This document shows positions 43,486 through 55,100 of a stretch of 64,000 nucleotides of DNA, piece by piece (the stretch's first letter is position 1; each line of letters begins with the position of its first letter). Made by a program: the position numbers and the translations under genes. Source of the DNA: Oreohelix idahoensis (Eukaryota > Mollusca > Gastropoda > Stylommatophora > Oreohelicidae). The notes beneath the pieces are model-generated. The model searched no databases. It saw nothing but the letters and a program-made list of their open reading frames with translations, and was not told the origin of the DNA. Location: positions 308,501 through 372,500 of the forward strand of contig JAMPIV010015265.1 of assembly GCA_024509875.1 (NCBI GenBank). The letters are read 5' to 3'.

Positions 43486-45264
43486 ACCTACGAACTCTAG
43501 ACTTCAAATAAATATATCAGCGAATAATTCTAAAGTGTGCGATTACCTGTAGTTTTGTGTGTTGAGGTATATATTATAATAATTATCTAATATTTTGTGA
43601 AGTGTTTAAAGTGATAATCGCTTATTTCATATTTCACTAGTTAGATTTGGTGCAGAGTGCTTAATTATGTATTCTGTATTATTTTCTAGTAACGTGTTTC
43701 AGTGGAAAGCAGAATAAATTATAATTTCTAGCTTAAACAACAATGTAGCTATAATGAATTTAATTTAACTGCTAAATAATCAGACGGGAACAATTTTTCT
43801 AAACTAACTTATAATGCTAGATGCCCCATGAGTGTTGACGGAATACGTATGTATTCCTAATTCATGAGGATTGATGATTTTTAAATATATAACTTATTGC
43901 ACGGGAAGTTTTAAATGATAAGTCAAGCTGTACGCTTGCATTTTAAAAACGTAAGTTATATTGTGTACATAATATGTAACATATTTCATATGTGTTTTTT
44001 TCTTTATTCAGTGAATACTGGGGTAACCCAAACTTTGCCGGCGTTTTGTACTGAGACATACCTAATAAATGCTTATACTGGGCCTTTGAGGCAGTGCATA
44101 TTTCTACACTAACTCTAATGTACATGCTGCCTTGTGGCGAGAAAAATTACAGAAATCTAAAACATTAACTTTCCGACATTGTTGACAAGTGTGGTGAACC
44201 AAGATTATTTGTTGAGAGAAGTTGTCCACCGGTCATCTTCCTAATTAAGGGAAACCTCGTGTTCTGACATTGTGTGCTCGTTTAAGCCTAATTCTTACCT
44301 CGTGAGTCAAGTGACACTAACTTTAGTCTGAAATAACTATGGCATGAAGCAGACGCTCCCCGGATCCATTTTGATGAAACCAACAAACAAATCTGCAGAG
44401 CTGGGATCCGCTTCATTTAACGACAGTAACAGATAAAAAGTGTGTGAGTGTCCCAAAGTTTGCGCCAGACGGCGAACCACAGCACGATTGTAAGTATATC
44501 AGGGCCCTGATGAAAGAACCGAGTGAAAGTAGACTGAAGGATGTTCTTTGTTTGAGTCACCCACGTTGTAACTTCCTTTTATGCAAGTTATTGCTAACAA
44601 TAATTACCCTTAGAATAAAGCCGAGTATCAAGTCTGTCCATACCTTAAAAGGGGGAAACCATAGACTCAATCATATGCATCTGTAACTCTTTGGGGTTAT
44701 CACTTTCTTCTAACGGGACTGTGAGCTATATATCCAGGGGAGGACCATACAAACGGGTCTATCACTATTGTAGCATTCCTTGATTCTTATGACTATTTGT
44801 ATATGCTTTTGATGTATTTTATAATGTTGTGATGTAAGTTTACTATGATAATTAAACTATACCTACATTTATTTCAGTGTGGTGGTCAGTTCGTTCCCAT
44901 AATATCTAAATAATCATTGTTATAGTTTTCCCCCGTTCTGTGTGTCTAACTGTCGTCCATTTGTATGTGCGTGCACGTGAGTGGATAGATATATATTAAT
45001 ATACATACTTTTTTATAGACTGTCTGACTCCTTTGGATCTGTTGTAGAAGATAGGCGGAAAGAGAGAGAGATTCTCGATTTTTCCGGGACAGCCTCTATA
45101 AATTTCTACCATCTCACTCGTGGAACTCTATTTCTAATATCACATCTCACTGTGGCTATCACTCGTTCTAACCTATTCAGAAGGGACCAACCCAAGTCTT
45201 AATTTCCCTATCAAAAATCTACGACACGTGGTCACAATGTTTACGAGGGCTGCTTAACGTATCA

Positions 45265-46410
45265 CATGCCCATCATCATCATCAAGTGCCATCTCCATAC
45301 CAAAGGCCGGAAGCAGTGAATCTCCAACGACTTCTGTCTCTTCATGGTGCACTCTGAGAGACTATTCCCTGCCATCTCTTGATGGTGCACTCCGATAGAC
45401 TTTTTCCTGCCATCTCTTGATGGTGCACTCTGATAGACTTTTTCCTGCCATCTCTTGATGGTGCACTCTGATAGACTTTTTCCTGCCATCTCTTGATGGT
45501 GCACTCTGGAAGACTTTTCCCTGCCATCTCTTGATGATGCACTCTGATAGACTTTTTCCTGCTATCTCTTGATGGTACACTCTGATAGACTTTTTCCTGC
45601 TATCTCTTGATGGTACACTCTGACAGACTTTTCCCTGCCATGCCTTGATGGTGCACTCTGATAGACTTTTTCCTGCCATCTCTTGATGGTGCACTCTGAT
45701 AGACTTTTTCCTGCCATCTCTTGATGGTGCACTCTGGAAGACTTTTCCCTGCCATCTCTTGATGATGCACTCTGATAGACTTTTTCCTGCTATCTCTTGA
45801 TGGTACACTCTGACAGACCTTTCCCTGCTATCTCTTGATGGTGCACTCTGATAGACTTTTTCCTGCTATCTCTTGATGGTACACTCTGACAGACCTTTCC
45901 CTGCTATCTCTTGATGGTGCACTCTGATAGACTTTTTCCTGCCATCTCTAGATGGGGCACTCTGACAGACTTTTTCCTGCCATCTCTTGATGTTATCTTC
46001 CTTCTCATGGCACTGTCGTCTTATTGCGGGTTTGCCTTCAACTCTGTCTTCCGTTATGGTCTTCAAGCAAAGTGTTATGATTCTTTATATGGCATAATCA
46101 TATGTTCAGTAATTGTTTATCACTTTCTCAAAATTTTCTTCGTTAGTACAGTTATCTTAAATGGTCATGGGTTCCTTGATATTTTTTCTGATAAAACTGA
46201 TAATGTTGCCTCCACTGATTTGCGCCTGTTTTTGTTCACCGTCAAAGACTCACTTCCATACAACAGTATTGTTTCGATGTAAAACTCCAGAACCCTTCTT
46301 CCTTCGCTCAATGGCAAAGATGTGTTGCAGAGGTGATGTCTCAATTTATGGGATATTGTTTTCGTTCCTTTGCATACAATAATCATACAATAATCATACA
46401 AGGGGATCCA
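45265..46410 (-). pseudogene. RTE-like LINE 3' end with internal minisatellite
   Basis: From right to left: a thumb-region relic (LLYGSESLTVNK near 46260), then GKPAIRRQCHEKEDNIKRWQ near 46000, then the 38 bp array, then GCCTTTGGTATGGAGATGGC and a GATGATGATGATGG tail at about 45270-45283. It is the same family as the fragment at 21428-21596. Multiple stops and frameshifts are present. Element B starts ten bases to the right. Confidence 0.8.
45345..45990 (-). repeat. 38 bp minisatellite, about 16-17 copies
   Basis: + strand unit CCATCTCTTGATGGTGCACT plus CTGATAGACTTTTTCCTG, with variants (GCTATC, GGTACA, GGAAG, GACAG). Variant units recur in blocks, suggesting higher-order duplication. The reverse complement matches the LINE coding segment AGTCTATCAGAGTGCAC at about 21503, so the array is amplified ORF sequence. 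The 148-codon - strand ORF through it is a by-product. Confidence 0.92.
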
Positions 46411-46420
46411 GTTACACGCC

Positions 46421-47501
46421 TGATGCGTGATGCCATATGATGATGGATGGTATCCGCATGTCTGGTTTTGTGTGGTGTGCAGATGTGTTCAGTCAAAACA
46501 ATGTTCATACAAAATAACAGGGCAATCCACATAGGACGTCAGTAAACTCACGACGTATAAAGTCAATGATTCTTGTAACAGCCGTTGACGTTTTTCTTCA
46601 TTATTTATTGTGGACGCCACAGTGACAAAATGGTTACGCGAATATGTAGGCACATCAAACCGTCATTATCACAGCAACATTCAATACAGCAATAGACGGT
46701 AGACAGCATTACAATGATGAGTCAGATGCATGTTATATTTCAAAGTGCTGTAAATGTAGTCAGGTGAAAAACTCCATCCCTTTCTATAACAGCCAGGAGA
46801 TAACCAGATGTATGAGATCAGTTCACTCTCCTTAGTTTGACTTCAGCAAGACAGACACGTCTGCCGAAGTATAAATAATGTCCTCAAAAATATCCTCTAG
46901 ATAATAAAGGTTTTTCAAACCTAGTTCATTTAACAAAGTAGCAAGTAATGGTCCTTGGAACCTGCATCAACCGATGCAGCACAATACAGCGACATGTGAG
47001 CTAGGAAAACATCTCGTGACGACGACTTTCGAAGACAGGCTATGAACCAGAAATCGTTCACGACCAAAAATCGATAGAGTTAATGAAAATGTTAATTTAC
47101 CTTGCCTTCCGGAAATACACAGAAATATTATGCCTCCCGGCATGTGCAAATACACTAGAGGTATTATCTCGAATAAACGAAATATCCATAAGAGGACTCT
47201 CACATTCCTGACAGAACAAAAAAAATAGCGGAGATCCCCTCTTCAACGAGGCATCTCTTTCGCCATTCCAAATCGCTCACTCCACTAGTGGTGGGCGGAA
47301 ACCGATCGACCAAGAAGCAAGACAAGTCATGCGCAGTCCAGCGCAAAATGACCACAGCTCAAACTTAACTGCATTCGATACCAACGCGAGAAGACAAATG
47401 CTTACCGAGAAAAGTGACTATAAATTTCAAGCAGTTGTTGCCCTTGCGTTATAAAATAGATATTGAAACAAAACGATGTTGCGAGAATTTATCACGCAAC
47501 A
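46421..47501 (-). repeat. 3' LTR of element B (1081 bp)
   Basis: TGATGCGTGATG...CACGCAACA on the + strand. It differs from the A LTRs at a few percent of sites, for example GATGGTATCC against GATGGCATCC. It is followed by the same polypurine tract as A at 47502-47518. Confidence 0.9.
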
Positions 47502-47518
47502 TATCACCACCTCCTCCC

Positions 47519-48269
47519 GATAAAAAAAAAAAATGTGGAACATATTTTTTTTTTCAATATCAAAGAGCATGCGATAAGCGGCTCAAAACGCACGAATTAT
47601 GCGCTGATAATTAACTAAATTGCCTAACATGAGGGTAAATATAGAGTGTCTGGTGAGGATATACCTCAACAGAAAAATAAATATGTCTCAAAAAATATTC
47701 ACATCGGGGAGGTGTCACCAACACACATCACGTTAGCATGTAAACACAATATACGTATGCAAGTTACTATAATCATCATTAAACAGCATACTCTAATATT
47801 GTCTTTAAAAATGGATGTACAAATCTGATAGGAAAATTTAAATAGTACATTCTTTGACATGTAATGACATAAGTACATAGTAAAGTTAAACTACATGACG
47901 ATCCAGGACATATGCTCTGGTATTCCGAGGGTAAGTACACAATCTAGAACTCGTCATGCTTGATACTAGTAAGGTAAGTCCTCAGCTCAACAATGACATT
48001 CTGAGAAAGTACAAGCAATATAATGCTAATTAATAACTAATATGCTTCATAAGGTACAATACATTATTAATAATTGTGGCTGTTTAGTAAACTAACGGCC
48101 CTTATATTAACTACTCAGTCCTCCTCTATCATCTAAAAAAACGAACAGAAGAAGATGACAACAAAGCACGATAGTGTGTACATATAGAGTAAGTACAGAT
48201 GTGCTAATCTATTGTAGAAATATAGGTGTGTTATGACTCTGTAATATATGGAAATATAGGACAGAAGTA
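47519..48269 (-). other. Element B 3' untranslated region
   Basis: Non-coding counterpart of 13271-14002. It has a small extra segment near 47957 (CATGCTTGATACTAGT) not present in A. Confidence 0.6.
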
Positions 48270-49863
48270 TTAGTTGGAGTCATGTGGGCATCTAGACAAA
48301 ATGTCAGCCATCACATTATCCGCACCACGGATAGCTCGTACCGTGAAGTGAAAAGGTTGAAGAGCTATAGCATATCGAGTGGATCTCGAACTCTTCAAAT
48401 TCTTAGTCTGAATAGCTGTAAGAGCTTTCTGATCAGTCTCTAGAATGAAATGTGCGCCCAGGAGGAATCTTTGTAGCTTTAGAATTGACCAAACCATCGC
48501 TAACAACTCACGGTCTAAAACCGAGTAGTTCCTCTCTGCCGCATTTAGTTTTCTAGAAATGTACATAACAGGATGCAGAGTATTTGCATATTCTTGCATC
48601 AGTGCTGCTCCAATCCCAGTGGATGAAGCATCACTCCGAAGAACAAAAGTCCTATCAAGAGTAGGTAATCTTAAGATGGGAGGAGAAGAAAATATATTCT
48701 TGATTTGGTCTAGTGAAGATTGGCATTCTTCAGACCAACGAACCAGATTAGGCGAACCTTTCTTCAACAATGTTGATAGAGGTGCCATGATCGAAGATAA
48801 ATTTGGAATAAATCTCCCATAAAATTGAATTAAACCTAAGAGACTCCTAACTTGTTTCTTCGTTTTAGGAACAGAGATGTTCAGTATTTTGGAAGTATTG
48901 TGGTCTTCTGTCTTCAAGAGACCATGGCCAACACGATGACCCAGGAAAGAGATTTCACCAAAACCAACAAAAGCTTTAGAAGGTTTTGCTGTCAAATTAT
49001 TCTCACGTAGAGTGGACAGTAAGTCATATAACCCTAAATAGTGATCTTCCCAGGTATCACTGAAGAGACAGATGTCATCTAAGTATGCGATGACATCCGA
49101 ACGATGTGACAGAATTCGACGCATCATGCGAACGAAAGTGGCAGGGGCGTTCATGAGACCAAAAGGCATAACATTCCATTGAAATAGACCCCTAGGTGTC
49201 GAAAAAGCAGTAAGAGGTTTGGCATGCTCTGCTAAAGGCACTTGCCAATAACCTTTAGACAAGTCAAGTTTAGTGAAGAATCTAGAATTAGAAAGTCTAA
49301 TCAGTAGATCTTCTAACAAAGGCATCGGTTCAGCGTCGAACTTTGTGACCTGATTCAATTTGCGATAATCAACGCAAATTCGTATGTTCTTATCCTTCTT
49401 CCGGACAATAACCATGGAAGAAGAATATGGTGAAGTCGATGGTTCAATTATATTTAATTGAATCATTTCATCCAATTCCTTTTCCACTTGCGACTGAAAG
49501 TGTATAGGAATAGGATACGGCCTAACCCTAATTGGATTATTGTCGGTAAGAATTATGTCATGTTCTATGACATCTGTGTGTCCAGGAATGTCAGTGAGAA
49601 CATCCTGAAATGTTTGTAACATCGACGAGACTTGTCGATGTTCGTCACCAGAAAGATTAGGAGAAACAGAAACGTTTTTTCCAAGATTCCGTGGAATGTA
49701 ATGGAACCACTGGAAGGGGAAGGTTGACATCAGAGAAGGTAGCTTCCTCATCCTGTATGACAGACAGGGATGAATAATGACCGTGAGGTGCAGGAGCATC
49801 ATCCGTTGCCTGGAAAATAGGCAGCAAATAGTCCGGACGTTCGTGAAATTCCGAAAGCATGTC
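48270..49863 (-). pseudogene. Element B pol, RT-RNase H part
   Basis: The 510-codon frame ending at 48270 carries RT (VDYRKLNQ, KLDLSKGYWQ, FGLMNAPATF, YLDD) and RNase H (RSDAS, DREL, TDQKA), nearly identical to element A. One extra T in the run at 49675-49680 (six instead of five) shifts the frame, so the upstream 67-codon piece (LSEFHERPDYLL) is out of register. The coding sequence breaks off at 49863 at the LTR of element C. Confidence 0.9.
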
Positions 49864-50660
49864 TGTTACGGCAGATTTATTGGCATGGTCTGCTAGAGGT
49901 TAACAGCATCTGATTTTAGGGGTTACAACGTGTAATGTAATGTAAAAGTATTATTGGTCTAGTGAACGCTGTGACGTTTCAGCGTTAGTTGTCACGCACG
50001 GTGACCAAGAGACGAGACCCTTTTCTAGACGACCGTCGAACCGATAAGACGTGTCCTTGGAATGTTTTATTGCCGGGCTTATATTGCCGCACAATTATAG
50101 TACATTAAATAATGGACATGGGTCAGTCCAATGTGATAACGAAGAAAGATGAAGGTACAGGTTAGTAATTGACTAAACCTTGTCAACGTGAATATATAGT
50201 CCGCCTTAGTTATTCTAATGCCAGACGCATAATCTCACTGTCGGTGTATTGGATTTTCCAACCACGCGTGCATACAGTTATGCGGTTCTGACTACTATGT
50301 TTTCAAGCTAGGAGACAAAGGACTGATTTGTAAAGGAATAATATTTGAAGTATGAACTGCAACTTATTATTTATAATTCTTCATGATGACCATGTGTAAA
50401 CTGTTCTTGTATGGAATCGATATAATAAATGTTTGTGGACTCGAGAAAGGACTTATCAAATCTATAACGTCAGAATTTGACTGTATGATGAAGTTGTCAA
50501 TATTATATCCCACCTTCGCGTACTTCACCATCAAGAGCACGATCTCATAATTTACTGAGAAAAGACAATGGATAATTATATGTAAACGTAAATAGAAGAG
50601 CCAGTATAAACCAGCCCCATTAACAGTGTTAACGGCAACAGTGAGAAGCCAACGGTAACA
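49864..50660 (+). repeat. 5' LTR of element C
   Basis: 797 bp, TGTTACGG...GGTAACA, apparently identical to 58023-58819. A possible poly(A) signal AATAAA is at 50424-50429. Confidence 0.95.
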
Positions 50661-50661
50661 G

Positions 50662-50679
50662 TGGTTGGCCATCGCGGGG
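50662..50679 (+). promoter_or_regulatory. Primer-binding site of element C
   Basis: TGGTTGGCCATCGCGGGG starts one base after the 5' LTR. It shares TGGCCAT with the site of element A. The tRNA is not identified. Confidence 0.55.
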
Positions 50680-52152
50680 ACGAAAAAAAAAAAAAGATTT
50701 TCTTGTTTACATGTGTTGCCAACTGTTTACCATTACAAGCAAGTCACATGATCTGCATAACACTACGTTGAACACATGACTACGCAATGCAACTCTGACG
50801 TCACTACATCGTGCGTAGATGCCGCGCTTCGAAAGGAACAACCGTCAACTCATTCCAGTTTTGATTAATATTTGCTTAATCAAGAAGACCAGACAAGAGA
50901 ATACTGTGATCAGCCAATCATGAGCAAACAGTACTAGGCACTAGTCTAGTCCGTTGACGAATTTGCCATCGCCGGAGCCTTCAAAAGATAAGTTTAGACC
51001 TAGGACGATTGTCATTCATTAACACACTAACGAGTCCATACCATTTTGCAGGCATGTCCTCTCTATTAATTGTTTATCGATGTTCTATCTGTTTCTTTTT
51101 GTCCGTTGATGTTGTCCGTTATTTGGGTATGGATGGGCGGCGGTTCATAATGAATAAAAATGGCTCTCAGGATGCCGATATTCATTTTGAATGTTCCTAA
51201 GGCTGTGAATTAATAGCACCTCGCGAAGAAAGCGTCGAATTATCGTTATCGGTGATCGTTCGGGTTCGGTCTTGCATTAATTCACTTTGCATGTTAGGTG
51301 TATAGTCATGTTTTAACTGTTGTTTTCATGTGTATTTGGTTCTTGGATTTTATTCATTTGCAGTCCTATGTTCGTAAGCTATCTTGTTATTCTGATCTAG
51401 CTATCTTTTATTTTAATTAAATGTATTGTATTAACGTCAAATGAGTCCTGTGACGTCATCTTTCATAGTACAAAATATGTTCGTTTCCTCAGTTAACCTT
51501 CACCCTTCTACATTTCCGGTTAGTACACTTGGTTTTATAATAGCATTTATTTTTGTGAAAATGTCACTTTTGTATTGTGCTCCTGTTCTGTAATCCTTGG
51601 TTAACCCATTTGTATTGTTTGTATTCATTACATATTTTATTAATTTAATATTAATGCTATAATTTCTTCATTAATTATAGTGTAGATGAATATGATGAAA
51701 TTTTTATAAGCTTTGATGAGGAATTAGGGACTTTGCACATATTTGCAGTAGTGGTCCTAGAAATGGGCAATGCACTTTATGCCTCATGATTAAGGCATAA
51801 ATTATAATGATTAATTATTAAAACTTTATAACATATTAATACATATCTAATATAACTTAGTACACTTTCTCAGTACTATATTGTGAACTTAGTGACAATT
51901 AAGACTAATTATTTGGGGATAATACACATAATTATTAATATTAAGCGCTTGATATAATTTCAGCAGCTTATATAATTAACTATCATAACTATTTATGATA
52001 GATATTCAGTGAGTATATATATAATATTTCTACAAAATATTATAGTTTGTGGAACTTATACATAGCAATACAGTAATATTATTATCGACATAGATTACAT
52101 TGTCGATTACAAGACATAAGTAATTAAATACTTAAATAATTAAACTCCAAGA
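50680..52152 (+). other. Element C 5' leader
   Basis: About 1.5 kb, strongly AT-rich toward gag, with no ORF of note beyond 63 codons. It is similar in length to the element A leader. Confidence 0.55.
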
Positions 52153-55100
52153 ATGCTTACCTTGGACCATTTCATTAAAATTGGAAAAGATTGTAATAAA
52201 AAGGGAGAGGCACTCCTTGAATTTGCTGAACAACAACTGTCAAGATATAAGGCAGAGATGGAAGAACTTGAAAGAAAGGAGGCTGAAAAGAAAGCTGAAT
52301 TAAGACAAGAAGAAGAAAGAAAGGTGGCAAGAGATGAAATCCTACGGATTGAAGAAGAGAATAAATTGAAACGACAAGAAATCATACTGCAGCAAGAAAT
52401 GGAACTGCAACGGCTTAAATTGGAAACAGCAAAACTTAATTCGCAGAGTGCTGCATCAAGCCAAAATGATAATGCTCAATCTGGATCTTCATCCACCCGA
52501 CTTAAGGGCAATTATTACTTTAAACTACCACCATTCAAGTTACACATGGATGACCTTTCATCGTGGCTGGCGCGCTTTGAGGATATATGTAAAGTCAATA
52601 ACCTTGACAAAACTGCATGGGCACTTAAACTTAAGGAATTTCTGGATGGCGAACCTGCAAGTGCAGCACAAAATATAGATCCAACATTATCCACAGACTA
52701 TGAGGCCATTAAGACGTTGTTATTACGCCGTTTCCACTTGAACGAAGAGTCATGTAGATTACGTTTTAAAAGTTTGTTGCCAGATAACAATAAAGATTTC
52801 ACAGGTTTTATTGCTAACATACGCAATACTTTTAACAGATGGGCTGAACTGGCAGGTGTCAACAAATCTTACGACAAGTTAGTCGATTTGTTATTGAGGG
52901 ATAAAGTATTATCTTCTGTCAGCCCACCATTCTTTGCTTATCTGCAAGAAAGAAAACCAGAATCTATTGATGAGTTAGAAAAAATTTCTTTAAATTACTG
53001 CACAGCTCATCCGAATGCTAATATTTCTGGCTCGTTGACAAGAGAACCACTTCCTGTAGCCTCCAATATGGCATATCATAATCATAACAAACCTAGAACA
53101 CACAGTGTGGACAGAGGTAGGTTCAAAGGAAACTATGACATTAATTTTCATAAGGGACAGAATAACTTTAACAATAACTTTAATAGAGGAAGACAACAAA
53201 CCAGAAATTATTCACCTCAGTCAAGATACAACAGTAATCCACGTAACTCAAGTTATAATCGTTCATATAATTATAATAATGGTAACAAGTGGAACAATAG
53301 CGATAATTATAACTCGAGACATCGAGATAACAGTTACAATAGAGGACAACGGGATAATTCATCTAATTATTCTCGTCATCGTTCTCATTCTCATAGATCG
53401 ACAAATTATAACCATAATACAGGGGCAGCCGTTACTACTGCTACAACCCCTGGTGTTGAGAGTTCACCTACTGATAACAAAATACAGTCTTCATCTACTT
53501 GTTTTGCAATGAATTATAACGTGGCAAATAGTTGCCCAACATGTAATCTTATATTTCAGAAAGCAAAAGAGACAGTTCTGAACTGCGGACACATTCTACC
53601 AGAAGTCAGTCTAGCAGTCAATGATGGAACAGGCTCGCTGATCTTCAACAGAGGAAAAGTTAATGGATCCATCGTCTCAGTCTTAAGAGATTCGGGATCG
53701 ACCACGATCGGAATCCGTCAGACACTTGTTCATCCGAATTGTGCAACTGGAGAACATGTCAGGTGTATGACCTTTGGTGGAACCATAGAATGTTATCCAA
53801 CTGCTATTATCTATCTTGAAACACCCTTTTTCACAGGCAACGTTAAAGCATGCATGTTAAGAAACCCAATTGCCGACCTTATGGTGGGATGCATACACGG
53901 GAGTAAAGATTGCACACCAGAAGAGATTATTGAATGGGAAAAAAATAATCTATGCATCGGAAATGCAGCAATAACCAGAGCACATACAAAAAAATTAGAG
54001 ACTATGGACACTGAAAACAAGGAAACAGACGATCATGAAAGTATCGAGATTCATTCTGCTATTGACCGAGTATCCTTTGCTGCAAAACAGAGGGAAGACA
54101 GGTCACTAACAAAATTTTTTTCACTGGTCAACAAAGCTGACAATCTTGCTATGAACAAAAATAATAGTCATTGGTTTAGCATTAAAAATGACATTTTATT
54201 AAGATGTTTTATGGATAAAACTCAGATAAGACAACAAGTCATGGTACCTTTTGCTTTTAGACGGTACATACTTCAACACGCACATGATTCTAAGTGTGCA
54301 GGTCACATGGGTTATACTCGTACACGTTCGCGAGTATTATCGTCTTTTTTTTGGCCGGGAGTATCACGAGATATTTCACAGTACGTACGCTCCTGTACGA
54401 TATGCCAAGAAGTGAAAGCACGGGGAGCCTTTCACACGGCGCCTATTCAGGCTTGTGACATATCTGTGAGACCTTTCGACAAAATGGCCATTGATATCAT
54501 TGGCCCACTTTTACCATCAGCCAGAGGACATAGATTTATTCTCACTTGCATCGATTTATGCACACGATGGCCAGAAGCCATCCCATTAAAAACAACCACC
54601 ACCACAGATGTAGCTGATGCACTACACCTTATCTTTTCTAGAGTAGGTTTTCCTAGAAAACTTTTGTCAGATCATGGTTCTCAATTTATATCTGAGACTA
54701 TGACAGAGGTAATGAAGACTTGGCAAATAGATAGAAATCTCAGCAGCATTTATCACCCAATGAGTAATGGTGCTGTAGAAAGACTTAACCGCACACTCAA
54801 ACAAATGTTACATAAAGTTACAGTTAACCATCCACACGACTGGGACAGAGTTCTACCAGCTGTGTTATTCGCTTATCGAGAGGTGCCACATGAACAAACT
54901 GGCTTCTCTCCATTTCAACTAGTCTTTGGCGCTCCACCAAGAGGTCCTATGGGACTAATAAAAGACTTATTGATTGACTCCGAGATGACTCAGGATACCC
55001 AGTCATCCTATGAGTATGTAATTAATCTCCGGAATAACATTATTGATGCCTGTAAAATGGCAACAGCTTCATCTGAGGCTGCGAAAGAGAAAGCTAGAAC

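Larger units (their letters stand above)
40039..43490 (-). mobile_element. Full-length RTE-like non-LTR retrotransposon (3452 bp)
   Basis: Bounded by an exact 8 bp duplication. On the - strand it has a 378 bp 5' UTR, one 1022-codon ORF, almost no 3' UTR and a GATGATGATGAG terminus. A single endonuclease-RT ORF and a short-repeat 3' end are features of the RTE group. With an open ORF and intact duplication it looks young and possibly competent. Confidence 0.92.
39279..45226 (+). mobile_element. Solo LTR of an E1-related family, split by a LINE
   Basis: It starts TGTCACAGAG and ends CTACGACA, flanked by an exact 5 bp duplication CGTGG (39274-39278 and 45227-45231). Without the LINE it is about 2.49 kb, close to the 2.62 kb E1 LTR. 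It aligns with it along its length, for example at TTTGGCGAAATAA and CAGAAGGGACCAA. No internal region is present, so the element was lost by LTR-LTR recombination. Divergence from the E1 LTR is clear, so it is older or a sister family. Confidence 0.9.

Noticed and set aside
45362..45808. 148-codon repeat protein on the - strand
   Set aside because: It is a read-through of a 38 bp minisatellite; the 38-residue period follows from the unit length.
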